Below are positions 49,836-58,385 of a DNA stretch of 64,000 nucleotides, one piece after another (position 1 is the stretch's first letter; each line of letters starts with the position of its first letter). A model generated the notes under the pieces. That model worked only from the letters and a program-made list of their open reading frames with translations. It made no database searches and was not told the DNA's origin. Position numbers and translations under genes: made by a program. Where the stretch lies: NCBI GenBank assembly GCA_036267875.1, contig DATAVE010000073.1:1-64000 (forward strand), given 5' to 3'. Source of the DNA: DASZTV01 sp036267875. GTDB taxonomy: Bacteria; Actinomycetota; Actinomycetes; JAFAQI01.

Positions 49836-51272
49836 TCAGTGCCACCAGGCAGTCAGGGCCTCGACGTGGCGCAGCATGCGCAAGCGCGCCAGACCCCTGT
49901 CACCGTCGAGGACCGCCTCGACGATCCCGCTATGCGCCTCCCGCAGCGATGCGAGCATCGTCGAGTCGGTCGACGATGTCTCCGGCGGACAGCGCACGCT
50001 GCGGCGCTCCCACAGGCTGGTGAGGACGTCGAGAAAGAGAGTGAGGACGGGGTTGCCGGTGAGCTCGGCAAGCTCCCGGTGTACGCCGTGGACCGAGGCG
50101 AACAGATCCTCGGCAGGCCCGTCCCGATCGACGTCAAGGGCGAGACGGAGTCGATCGGCGATCGCCGGCTCCTGTCGGCGACTGATGACCTGGTCGAGGC
50201 AGGCGAGCTCAACCGCGTTGCGCACCGAACGCAGGTCGGCCACGTCAACGTCTCTGTATTGCAGGTAGACCGACACCGCCTCGATGGCGGCCTGCGGATC
50301 GGGCTGACCGACGGCCAAGCCGCCGCCGAGACCGCGTCGCATGACGGCGACACCATGATGCTCGAGTAGGCGGATGGCCTCCCTGAGGATCTGCCGGCTG
50401 ACGCCGTAGCGCTCGCGCAGTTCGGCCTCGGAACCGGCGATCGTGCCGACCGCCAGGCCCTCGTCCGCGAGGTCGCGGCGCACGCGGTCGGCGAGAACCT
50501 CGGCTTGTTTCGCCTCGGCGCGCGCGAGGGGCTGCCGACTCGTCCAGGCACGATCGTTGAGGGCACTGCCGAGCAGCAAGGAGGTGATGCTCTCCAGATG
50601 TTCGTCGGCAAGCCGATGCGCGAGTGCGAGGTCGCCATCGATGATCGCCTCGACGAGTGCGCGATGCTCCTGACGGATCCTCGCGTCCGCCGCGGCCGCG
50701 TCGGCCTTCGTCAGCCCGGCCGGTCGGGTTCCGTAGTGCTCGCTGAGTTCCTCCAGGATGTCCAGGAACAGCTGCAGGACAGGGTTTCGAGACATGGCCG
50801 CGATGGCCGGATGGACACGTCCCGGCAGGAGGGTGGGCGGCGTAGCTCCGTCGGCGCCGACCTCCTGCGCAACCGAGTGCCGCAGCGTCTCGATCCCTTC
50901 CTCGGTCAGCCGCTCAGCGGCCAAGGTCACCGCGAGGGGCTCGAGGATGCGTCGCGCGTCCATCAGGTTCGAGACGCTGGTCCCTTGGCCCTCGAGGTAG
51001 ATGACCAACGCCTTCGCCGCGCCGCCACCGTCGGGGGCGTGGACGACGAGACCACCGCCTGGTCCGCGCCGCATCTGCGCGACCCGGTGATGTTCGACGA
51101 GGCGAACTGCCTCGCGCAATACGGCGCGGCTGACGCCGTAGCGCTCCCGGAGCTCGACCTCAGTACCGATGACCTCGCCGATCGGCCAGCCGGCAGCAAC
51201 GATGTCGTCCTCGATGGTGCGAGCCAGAACGGCCGCCCGCTTGTCATCGCCACGGTCGCCGCGGCTATTCAC
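49836..51272 (-). CDS. tandem GntR/FadR-type regulator (two HTH-FCD units in one chain)
   Basis: A 478-residue protein made of two similar halves. Half one (about 10-235) has the winged helix ELRERYGVSRAVLREAVRLV and RRGPGGGLVV, then an FCD ligand domain. Half two (about 250-478) repeats ELRERYGVSRQILREAIRLL and RRGLGGGLAV with its own FCD. A usual GntR of about 230 residues dimerises; this chain could act as a built-in dimer. It follows the acyl-CoA synthetase with an 8-nt overlap, so it belongs to the beta-oxidation operon it may regulate, probably with a CoA ester or acid as ligand. Confidence 0.88.
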   Translation of the reverse strand: MNSRGDRGDDKRAAVLARTIEDDIVAAGWPIGEVIGTEVELRERYGVSRAVLREAVRLVEHHRVAQMRRGPGGGLVVHAPDGGGAAKALVIYLEGQGTSVSNLMDARRILEPLAVTLAAERLTEEGIETLRHSVAQEVGADGATPPTLLPGRVHPAIAAMSRNPVLQLFLDILEELSEHYGTRPAGLTKADAAAADARIRQEHRALVEAIIDGDLALAHRLADEHLESITSLLLGSALNDRAWTSRQPLARAEAKQAEVLADRVRRDLADEGLAVGTIAGSEAELRERYGVSRQILREAIRLLEHHGVAVMRRGLGGGLAVGQPDPQAAIEAVSVYLQYRDVDVADLRSVRNAVELACLDQVISRRQEPAIADRLRLALDVDRDGPAEDLFASVHGVHRELAELTGNPVLTLFLDVLTSLWERRSVRCPPETSSTDSTMLASLREAHSGIVEAVLDGDRGLARLRMLRHVEALTAWWH

Positions 51273-52911
51273 TTACTGCCTCTTTGTCAGAGCCCGAGGG
51301 CACGGGTGGGCGGAGCTCGAACTTTTTGACCTTGCCGGACGGCGTCATCGGCAACGCGTCCAGGAAGTGCCACGCGACCGGCGTCTTCTGCTTGGCCAGT
51401 CCGGCTGTGGCGACGTATGCGACTAGGTCAGAGTCGGAGACGGACCTGTCATCGAGCACGACGTACGCGACAGGCACTTCGCCGAGGCGCGCGTCCGGAT
51501 TGGGGACGACCGCGGCAGAACCGACTCCCGGGTGCGCGACAAGCAGGTCCTCGATCTCCCGCGCGGAGAACTTCTCGCCGCCGCGATTGATCACGTCCTT
51601 CAGTCGCCCGGTGATGCGAAGGTGGCCGTCGACGTCGATCGCGCCGACGTCTCCTGTGCGAAACCATCCGTCCTCATCGAACGCGCACGCGTTGTCGGCG
51701 GCGCGCAGGTAGCCGAGCATCCGCTCCGGGCCTCGCACGACCAGCTCACCGTCCTCGCCGAGCGGCACGTCCTGGCCGTCGGCTACTGCCCGGACCTCGA
51801 CTCCGGCCGCGGGCCGGCCGTCGGTCCGCGCCCGATGGTCGAAGTTGTCGGCAGCGTTCATCACCGTGACGGTCGGCAGCTCGGTCATGCCGTATACCCG
51901 AGACGCCTGGATGCCCTGCTCCTCACTCGCCTCCATCACCGACATCGGTACGGGTGCGCCGCCGCAGGCGAAGTTTCGCAGCGGCAACCGGACACCAGCC
52001 TCGCGCGCTGCTGCGGTGAGCTCCTGCAGGAAGACGGTGGCCCCGGCGGTGTAAGTCGCGTGCCGCTCCATGATGTCGCGCACCGCCTGGTCGGCATCCC
52101 AGCGTTCGGCCAGGATCGCGCAGGCTCCGGTCATCAGCGGAATGGACATGGCGTTGAGCACGCCGGTGATATGTTGCAGCGGGGCGGCCATGTATGCCGC
52201 GTCGGCCCAGCCCAGACCCCATGCATCGGCGAGCTGGCGGGTCTCAGCCAGCAGCGACTGCGAGGAGTGCACGGCCCCTTTTGGTGCCGAGGTGGTGCCG
52301 GAGGTGAACAGAATCAGACACGGGTCCGCCGCGGATGTCGCCGCTGGCCGGGTCTCGTAGCCGTGCGAGACCAGCTCGTCAAAGCCGGTCCAGCCATGCC
52401 GATCTCCGCGGATGATGACCTTCACGACGTCGCGGACTCCGGCCCCGTCCAGCAGGTCATCGAATGCCTCGGCGTGTGCGAACCCTCGGTAGGTGTCCGC
52501 AGTGACGACGACCGCGGGGTGCACTTGGTCCAGGATCTGTCGCAGTTCATGCTCGCGGTAGAACGGGACGATCGGGTTGCTGACCGCGCCGAGCTGCCAG
52601 ACCGCGAGCCCGACAAGATGCGCCTCCCACCAGTTGGGGGTCTGCCAACAGATCACGTCACCGGGTCCGATCCCCGCGGCCGCCAGCCAGCCAGCAACTC
52701 GCCGCACCAGTGCGTCGAGCTCCGCGTAGCTGAACTGATGGTCGGCTTCGGCCAGCGCCGGACGGGTCGGCCATTGGTGTGCGGCGCGCTCGAGCATCGA
52801 GCTCATCGTCTGGTCGGTGAGATATCCGCTGCGGCGGTAGCGCTCGCGCAGCGGGCCGGGAATCGGCGGCGCGTCTATATCGGCGGCGGTCAACCGCATC
52901 CGATCTGTCAC
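51265..52911 (-). CDS. acyl-CoA synthetase (AMP-forming)
   Basis: A 548-residue ANL ligase. The P-loop is LFTSGTTSAPKGAVHSSQSL, followed by YGMTELPTVTVM, WFRTGDVGAIDVDGHLRITG, RLKDVINRGGEKFSAREIE and the C-terminal MTPSGKVKKFEL with the catalytic Lys. It is related to cyclohexanecarboxylate- and medium-chain acyl-CoA ligases. GTG 52911 overlaps the SDR stop by 4 nt (GTGA). The open frame continues far upstream on this strand, but that part is antisense-type reading of the SDR gene. Confidence 0.9.
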   Translation of the reverse strand: MTDRMRLTAADIDAPPIPGPLRERYRRSGYLTDQTMSSMLERAAHQWPTRPALAEADHQFSYAELDALVRRVAGWLAAAGIGPGDVICWQTPNWWEAHLVGLAVWQLGAVSNPIVPFYREHELRQILDQVHPAVVVTADTYRGFAHAEAFDDLLDGAGVRDVVKVIIRGDRHGWTGFDELVSHGYETRPAATSAADPCLILFTSGTTSAPKGAVHSSQSLLAETRQLADAWGLGWADAAYMAAPLQHITGVLNAMSIPLMTGACAILAERWDADQAVRDIMERHATYTAGATVFLQELTAAAREAGVRLPLRNFACGGAPVPMSVMEASEEQGIQASRVYGMTELPTVTVMNAADNFDHRARTDGRPAAGVEVRAVADGQDVPLGEDGELVVRGPERMLGYLRAADNACAFDEDGWFRTGDVGAIDVDGHLRITGRLKDVINRGGEKFSAREIEDLLVAHPGVGSAAVVPNPDARLGEVPVAYVVLDDRSVSDSDLVAYVATAGLAKQKTPVAWHFLDALPMTPSGKVKKFELRPPVPSGSDKEAVSE

Positions 52912-53657
52912 CCGCCCATGCTCATTCCGCCGTCGACGGTGAGAACCGACCCGGTGATGTAGGACGAGCGTTCGTCGAGCAGGAACGCGACCGCGTGAGC
53001 GACCTCCTCTGGGGTGCCCCATCGTCCCATCGGGATCAGCGGCGTCACGAGACTGGCGTCGGTGTAGCGCAGCGACGCGGACATGTCGGTCTCGATGCTG
53101 CCTGGGATCACGCAGTTCACGGTGATGCCTTTGCGCGCGACGCTGCGGGCGAGTGACCGGGTCAGTCCGCTCAGGCCGGCCTTGGCTGCGCCGTAGGCGA
53201 TCTGGACTGGGCTGCCCATCAGTGCCGTCACCGATCCGACGTTGACGACCCGGCCGAAGCCTTGGTCGACCATTGCAGGGATTGCAGCTTGGGCGAGGAA
53301 GAACGAGGCGGAGAGGTTGACGCCTAGTTGTGTGTGCCAGTCGGCTTCGGTGATCTCGGCGAGCCGCTGCTCGATGACGGTCCCCGCGTTGTTCACGACG
53401 TAATCGAGACGGCCGTGCACCTCGAGGACCGAGGCCACGAGGTCTCTGCACTGTCCTTCGTTGCCGACATCGGCCTGCCGTACGGACACCTGTGTGGTGT
53501 CGTTCGCGAGGCGGTCGCGTAGCTCGTTGGCTGAGTCATGGTCAGTTGCGTACGCCGCAACCACCGTCACGCCGTCGCTGATGAGGCGTTCGGTCACGGC
53601 CCGGCCGATGCCCCTGGTGCCTCCCGTCACAAGCGCGACCCGCGGCGCATCGGTCAT
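52908..53657 (-). CDS. short-chain dehydrogenase/reductase (FabG-like)
   Basis: A 249-residue classical SDR. ALVTGGTRGIGRAVTERLIS, NNAG, VNVGSVTALMGSPVQIAYGA with Ser and Tyr at the standard spacing and AAKAGL with the Lys are all intact. The C-terminal YITGSVLTVDGGMSMGG is typical of 3-oxoacyl reductases. It probably oxidises a 3-hydroxyacyl-CoA. ATGA overlap with the crotonase upstream. Confidence 0.9.
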   Translation of the reverse strand: MTDAPRVALVTGGTRGIGRAVTERLISDGVTVVAAYATDHDSANELRDRLANDTTQVSVRQADVGNEGQCRDLVASVLEVHGRLDYVVNNAGTVIEQRLAEITEADWHTQLGVNLSASFFLAQAAIPAMVDQGFGRVVNVGSVTALMGSPVQIAYGAAKAGLSGLTRSLARSVARKGITVNCVIPGSIETDMSASLRYTDASLVTPLIPMGRWGTPEEVAHAVAFLLDERSSYITGSVLTVDGGMSMGG

Positions 53658-54466
53658 GGTGTGTCCTTCTCCTCGCGAGCTGCGATGCGCACAATCAAGT
53701 CGTCAAGCCTGTTGCGATGTTCGTCGCTGTCGAAGCAGGCGGTTTCGGCCGCCGAGCAGTCATCGAGCAGTCCTTCGGCGGCGGCTTCGAGGGAGGCGTT
53801 GAGCAACCGTCGCGTCTGCCTGACTGCCTGCGCGGGCAAGGCGGCGAGGCGCTGGGCGAGGTCGATCGCGTCGAGGACCACGCGTTGCGCCGTCGCCACT
53901 CGGTTGACCAGACCCAGTCGGTGAGCCTCGGCAGCGCTGACGCGATCACCGAGCAGCAGGTGCTCTCGTGCGGCGGACAAGCTGGTCAGTAGCGGCCAGA
54001 TGATGAGACCGCCGGCGCCGTCGAGTAACCCCAGCGACACTCGAGGATCGCTGAGGTAGGCGTCATCAGCCATCACGACGAGATCGGCGAGCAGGGCGAC
54101 GGTGGCTCCCGCGCCAACGGCCGGTCCGTTGACCGCCGAGACTGTCGGGATCGGGAGCCGCACCATCTCCCAGAACAGTTGGCGGTGAGTGTCGAGGACC
54201 GCGGCGCGGGTGTCCGGATCCTGCATCTCCTGGATCGTTCGGATATCGCCACCTGCGCTGAATGCCGCGCCTGCCCCGGTGATGACCGCGGCTCGAGCGT
54301 CGTCGGCGACGACCTGCTTCACCGCCGCGAGTAGCCCGGCGGCGAGGTCAGCGTCGAGTGCGTTGGCTTTGTCCGGTCGGGCGAGGGTGATGACGCTGAC
54401 GTCGTCGACACGGTCGATCGTGACGAGCGACTCCGGGCGGTCGGCGGACGCCGGCGGTGCGTTCAC
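53654..54466 (-). CDS. crotonase-fold protein (enoyl-CoA hydratase/isomerase family)
   Basis: A 270-residue crotonase. The oxyanion segments are GAGAAFSAGGDIRTIQ and VNGPAVGAGATVALLADLVV. The two usual glutamates align with Thr (GATVALLAD) and Arg (DPRVSLG), so, as with the protein at 36099, ordinary hydration is doubtful. GTG 54466 overlaps the upstream acyl-CoA dehydrogenase stop by 4 nt. Confidence 0.87.
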   Translation of the reverse strand: MNAPPASADRPESLVTIDRVDDVSVITLARPDKANALDADLAAGLLAAVKQVVADDARAAVITGAGAAFSAGGDIRTIQEMQDPDTRAAVLDTHRQLFWEMVRLPIPTVSAVNGPAVGAGATVALLADLVVMADDAYLSDPRVSLGLLDGAGGLIIWPLLTSLSAAREHLLLGDRVSAAEAHRLGLVNRVATAQRVVLDAIDLAQRLAALPAQAVRQTRRLLNASLEAAAEGLLDDCSAAETACFDSDEHRNRLDDLIVRIAAREEKDTP

Positions 54467-55443
54467 AGCTCCACCAGCCGGGGGACGGTGCCCTGCGCGG
54501 CCACAACCGCACCGATCTTCGCCGGCAGCTCGGTGGAGGATCCCAGCAAGCGGTCCAGCACCATCGTCCGCTTCAAGTAGGAATGGAAGGGATGCTCGGC
54601 GGTGAAGCCGATGCCGGCAAGCACCTGCTGACAGTGTGTGCCGGCGAGCCGTGCGGCTCGGCCGGCCAGCGACTTGGCGACCATCGAGGCAAAGATTCCG
54701 TCGTCGGCTTCCCCGCACCGATCGAGCGCCGCCACCGCGGCATGCTGGGCCACCGAGACGTCGGCGAGGCGATGGCGCACCGCTTGGAATGAGCCGATGG
54801 CGTGTCCGAACTGGACCCGCTGGGTGGCATGCTCGGTCGCCAGGGTCAGCATCCGCTCCACTCCTCCGACGATCTGCCAGCCGAGCCCGCGGCGTCCGGC
54901 GGCAAGGACGCTGTCCCACGCCAGTCCCGCGTCCCGGCCTGCAAGTACGAGCTCGCCATGAATGCCCGCGGCGTCGGATTCGGCCACGGTGAGCGTCGGG
55001 TCCAACCCTGTTACCTGCCGCAGGGTGACCGATGCGGCGGGCGCAACCCGAAGCCAGCTCAGGCCGTCCTGTCCGGCAGCCGCGAGGAGTACGCCGCGAT
55101 CCGGCCGAGGCGCGATGCACAGTCCGCGGAGGTCGATGACGCCGTCGTGGAGAAGCGCCGGGTGGTCCTCTCCCGGTCGCGGCAGCAGCAGGGTGTCTTC
55201 GGACACGTCGACACCGGTCGACGCGTGAAAGGCAGCGGTCACAACGTCGTTGAGGGCGCCGCACGAGGAGCCGGCTCGGCCCATCGCGCGAAACAGCGAG
55301 CTCACCCCGATCTGCGGTGACTCGATGAGGAGCTCGGCAAAGCCGAAGTCATCGAGTGCTGCGCTCAGCGCCTCTCCGTCGTGAGCCTCGGCGAGTCCCT
55401 GGAGCGTCGCTCGTACGAGCGCCTCGTCATCGGTGATGGTCAT
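54463..55443 (-). CDS. acyl-CoA dehydrogenase, short partner of a pair
   Basis: A 326-residue protein, shorter than usual (about 380). The C-terminal half is well kept (HATQRVQFGHAIGSFQAVRH, GIGFTAEHPFHSYLKRTMV), while the N-terminal part is divergent. Adjacent unequal acyl-CoA dehydrogenase genes are known from heteromeric enzymes of sterol side-chain degradation (FadE26-27, FadE28-29). ATG 55443 overlaps its partner at 55440-56573 by 4 nt (ATGA), which supports such a complex. Confidence 0.87.
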   Translation of the reverse strand: MTITDDEALVRATLQGLAEAHDGEALSAALDDFGFAELLIESPQIGVSSLFRAMGRAGSSCGALNDVVTAAFHASTGVDVSEDTLLLPRPGEDHPALLHDGVIDLRGLCIAPRPDRGVLLAAAGQDGLSWLRVAPAASVTLRQVTGLDPTLTVAESDAAGIHGELVLAGRDAGLAWDSVLAAGRRGLGWQIVGGVERMLTLATEHATQRVQFGHAIGSFQAVRHRLADVSVAQHAAVAALDRCGEADDGIFASMVAKSLAGRAARLAGTHCQQVLAGIGFTAEHPFHSYLKRTMVLDRLLGSSTELPAKIGAVVAAQGTVPRLVEL

Positions 55444-56573
55444 GATCCCCTCGGGAGGCCGAGCAACCGCCACGAGACGATGTCCTTCTGGATCTCGCTT
55501 GTGCCGCCGTAGATCGTCGCGGCTCGGGAGTACGCCCACTCGCTGCGCCACATCTCGTCGTGTGGGCTGTCGCCAAGCTCCAGATCGCCGGACAGCAGCT
55601 CCTTTGCCAACTCGAACACTGTCTGTTCAGCCGCGGCGATCAGGATCTTGTCGATGGAAGCCTCGGGTCCGGGTAGTGAGCCGTCTGCCATGCCGTGAAG
55701 GGTCGACAGCGAGCGGGCGCGGAAGGCCCACAGCGACTGGTAGGCCTCGCCGAGCAGCGCGTGTGATCGAGGGTCTGTGGCGTGCGGAAGGAGTAGTGAC
55801 AAGTGCCGGGCCAGCGAGCCGGCGCGCTGCCAGAAGATCGGCCCGCGCTCGCAGGCGAGGATGAATCCGGCGGTCTTCCAGCCGTCACCCACTCCACCGA
55901 CGAGCCGGTCGTTTGGTACGACCACGTCGACGAACGCGGTCGAGCAGAACTCGTCGACGCCCGCCATCGTGGCTAGTGGCCGAACATCCACGCCGGGGGT
56001 GTCCATGTCGACGAGGAATGCCGTGATCCCTTTGGATCCGGACTCAGGAGTGCCGGTCCGAGCGAGCACTACGCATCGGCCGGCGTGATGGGCGAAGCTG
56101 GTCCAGAGCTTCTCGCCGTTGATCACCCAACCGTCTCCGTTGGCGGTCGGAGCGGCGGTGGTGCGTAGTGAGCCGAGGTCGCTTCCGGCATCGGGCTCGG
56201 AGAAGCCCTGGCACCAGGTCTCCTCGCCGCGGAGCAGTCGGGGGAACGCGTCAGCGACCAGTTGCGGGTCTGCGTACTCGATGACGGCGGGACCGAGCAC
56301 CTCGTGCATCGACCAGGTTGTGGTGTGGACGATGCCGCGGGAGGTGAGCTCCTCGCCGAGTACTGCGCGGCACAGCGCGGAGCCGTCGAGGCCGCCCGCG
56401 CGAGCGGGCCAGCCGAATCGCATCCAGTCCGCGTCGAACAGCCGGCGTTGCACGTCGCGCTGGCGGCTCAGTCGGTCGGACACCTGGTTGGCGAAGGGGA
56501 CACCGGCACCGAGGGCGTCGGAGTTGTCGTCCAGCCACACGCAGAGCTTGTGGCGGAACTCGTTCAGCTCCAT
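55440..56573 (-). CDS. acyl-CoA dehydrogenase, long partner of a pair
   Basis: A 377-residue flavoenzyme. GFSEPDAGSDLGSLRTTA and WVINGEKLWTSFAHHA are the middle-domain FAD and substrate signatures, and YGGTSEIQKDIVSWRLLG is the C-terminal motif of the FAD-contacting partner. It should oxidise acyl-CoA to enoyl-CoA with electron transfer flavoprotein. It is the second gene of the thiolase-led operon, 25 nt after the thiolase. Confidence 0.9.
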   Translation of the reverse strand: MELNEFRHKLCVWLDDNSDALGAGVPFANQVSDRLSRQRDVQRRLFDADWMRFGWPARAGGLDGSALCRAVLGEELTSRGIVHTTTWSMHEVLGPAVIEYADPQLVADAFPRLLRGEETWCQGFSEPDAGSDLGSLRTTAAPTANGDGWVINGEKLWTSFAHHAGRCVVLARTGTPESGSKGITAFLVDMDTPGVDVRPLATMAGVDEFCSTAFVDVVVPNDRLVGGVGDGWKTAGFILACERGPIFWQRAGSLARHLSLLLPHATDPRSHALLGEAYQSLWAFRARSLSTLHGMADGSLPGPEASIDKILIAAAEQTVFELAKELLSGDLELGDSPHDEMWRSEWAYSRAATIYGGTSEIQKDIVSWRLLGLPRGS

Positions 56574-56598
56574 CAGCTGTTGGAGGCTCGCGGACGGC

Positions 56599-57771
56599 TC
56601 ACATCGCCTCGACGATCATCGCGGCGGCCATGCCGCCGCCCGCGCACATCGTCACGCAGCCCAGACCGCCCTCTCGACGGCGGAGCTCATGGATCATCGT
56701 GACGACCATGCGTGCGCCCGTCGCGGCGATCGGATGACCGAGGCTGCACCCGCTGCCGTTGACGTTGACGCGTTCAGCATCCAGTCCAAGAGTGCGCACT
56801 GCCGCAACCGGCACGGAGCAGAAAGCCTCGTTGATCTCGAACAACGAGATGTCCTCGATGGAGACTCCAGCGCGATCGAGTGCCTTCGGGATGGCGACGG
56901 TTGGTGCCATGCCCGTTCGGGCCGGTTCGAGAGCAACCGCAGACCAGGACTTGATCCGCGCCAGTGGCCGCAGTCCGTGCGCGACGGCGTACTCGCTCGA
57001 CACAACGACAAGCGCTGCCGCCGCGTCGTTGAGACCAGAGGCGTTCCCGGCAGTGACGGTTGCGTGATCGAGCTCCGGGTGCAGTACGGGGAGCTCGGCG
57101 AGGGTCGCCGCCGTCGTTCCGCGCCGCGGATGCTCATCGACCTCGAACAGTCGAATCGCACCGTCGGCTTGGGTGACCTTCACGGGGACAATCTGGTCGA
57201 CGAAGTATCCCTCGTCGATCGAGTGCAGTGCCCGGGCGTGGCTGGACGCCGCCCACTCGTCGACATCGCGACGGGTCAGGCCCATCTCGCGCGCGGTGTT
57301 CTCTCCGACGGTGATCGACATGTCGAAAGTCGGCGCGTCGGGCGTGTTCGGATGGCTCGGCGTGGTCCAGCGTTGCGGATCGCCGCCGCCCGCCGGGCGC
57401 TTGCTCGACGTGGGAGCGGTGCTGAGACTTTCGGTGCCTCCGGCTACGACGACCGAGTCCATCCCGCTTCGCACTGCCGACGCAGCGATCGCGACGGCCG
57501 ACAGTCCGGCGGCGCAGTGCCGGTTGTCCGCCAACCCCGGGACGTGAGTCAGCCCCAATCGCACCGCGGTGTGGCGCGCGATGACCCCGCCGCCCTGTTG
57601 CGACTCGGCGAGGACGATGTCGTCGATGTGGGCCGGCTGCACACCGCTGCGTTCGATCGCCGCACCCACCGCGATCTCGGCCAACTCGAAGGCATCCAGA
57701 CCGACGAGCGATCCCTTACGAGCCCGACCGATCGGGGTGCGAGCGGCGGCAACTACGACGGCTTCAAGCAC
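56599..57771 (-). CDS. thiolase (acetyl-CoA C-acyltransferase)
   Basis: A 390-residue thiolase with all catalytic residues: the acylated Cys in DNRHCAAGLSAVAIAAS, NEAF in EINEAFCSVPVA, His in GSGCSLGHPIAATGAR and Cys in CVTMCAGGGMAA. It cleaves 3-ketoacyl-CoA with CoA. GTG 57771 is chosen because it gives the standard N-terminus LEAVVVAAARTPIG and follows GAGGGAG. It leads the operon thiolase, two acyl-CoA dehydrogenases, crotonase, SDR, acyl-CoA synthetase, GntR. Confidence 0.92.
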   Translation of the reverse strand: MLEAVVVAAARTPIGRARKGSLVGLDAFELAEIAVGAAIERSGVQPAHIDDIVLAESQQGGGVIARHTAVRLGLTHVPGLADNRHCAAGLSAVAIAASAVRSGMDSVVVAGGTESLSTAPTSSKRPAGGGDPQRWTTPSHPNTPDAPTFDMSITVGENTAREMGLTRRDVDEWAASSHARALHSIDEGYFVDQIVPVKVTQADGAIRLFEVDEHPRRGTTAATLAELPVLHPELDHATVTAGNASGLNDAAAALVVVSSEYAVAHGLRPLARIKSWSAVALEPARTGMAPTVAIPKALDRAGVSIEDISLFEINEAFCSVPVAAVRTLGLDAERVNVNGSGCSLGHPIAATGARMVVTMIHELRRREGGLGCVTMCAGGGMAAAMIVEAM

Positions 57772-57816
57772 GCTGACTCCCTCAGGGCTGCTCCACCGGC
57801 TCATCTGCCGGGCGCC

Positions 57817-57828
57817 GCTACAGTAGCC
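57817..57828 (-). promoter_or_regulatory. candidate promoter/palindrome before thiolase operon
   Basis: On the minus strand GGCTACTGTAGC contains the -10-like TACTGT within the palindrome GCTACaGTAGC. It lies 45 nt before GTG 57771. On the plus strand TAGGTT at 57911-57916 could serve the divergent NTF2-like gene. No further gene is seen in the 182-bp gap. Confidence 0.35.
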
Positions 57829-57953
57829 TTTTTTCGATCAGCCCGTTACCTACGCTGCAAGTCCTGGGCGCGCCCGTGGGATGATCGTTGAGGATCACAA
57901 GCTGTTTGGGTTAGGTTCAGTGGCCTGAATCCAAGTCAACGACAGGACGAGAC

Positions 57954-58385
57954 GTGGGCGATCTGCCAGCGAGCAAGGCCGTGGCAGCAGTTCGGTCGGC
58001 AGTCGTCTCGCTCAACCGCGGTGACGTCGACGGCTATGTGGCCCACTTCGACCCCGAGTGTCCGCGGTGGGTGCCGGGCGTAGCGACTCCGCTGACGCTG
58101 ACCGACATTGCCGACAACTTCAAGTTGCTCGCGCAGGCCTTCGACGAGCTGTACCTCCACGAGACGAACCTCTTCGGCGATGACCGCTACGCATGTGCCC
58201 GTTGGCGACTGACCGGCATTCACGTCAGCGACTACCTCGGGTTTGCGCCCCATCACAAGCCGATCGAGGTCGACACCTGCGAGGTATACGAGCTTGCCGG
58301 CGATCGGGTCGTCGCGAGCTGGGTGTACGGCGACCTCAACCAGCTGTTCCAGCAGATCAGCCCGGACCAACCTGGAGAGCGATGA
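57954..58385 (+). CDS. NTF2-like/SnoaL-type protein
   Basis: A 143-residue alpha+beta barrel protein with LNRGDVDGYVAHFDPECPRW near the N-terminus, CARWRLTGIHVSDYLGF in the middle and VYELAGDRVVASWVYGDLNQ near the end. These are features of SnoaL-like polyketide cyclases and ketosteroid-isomerase-like folds. It may isomerise or bind the pathway intermediate. GTG 57954. Its stop overlaps the P450 start by 4 nt (ATGA), so both are made together. Confidence 0.8.
   Translation: MGDLPASKAVAAVRSAVVSLNRGDVDGYVAHFDPECPRWVPGVATPLTLTDIADNFKLLAQAFDELYLHETNLFGDDRYACARWRLTGIHVSDYLGFAPHHKPIEVDTCEVYELAGDRVVASWVYGDLNQLFQQISPDQPGER

Noticed and set aside
51265..53451. long upstream extension of the acyl-CoA synthetase frame
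   Set aside because: The extra part overlaps the SDR gene in another frame; the GTGA overlap at 52908-52911 gives a natural start.
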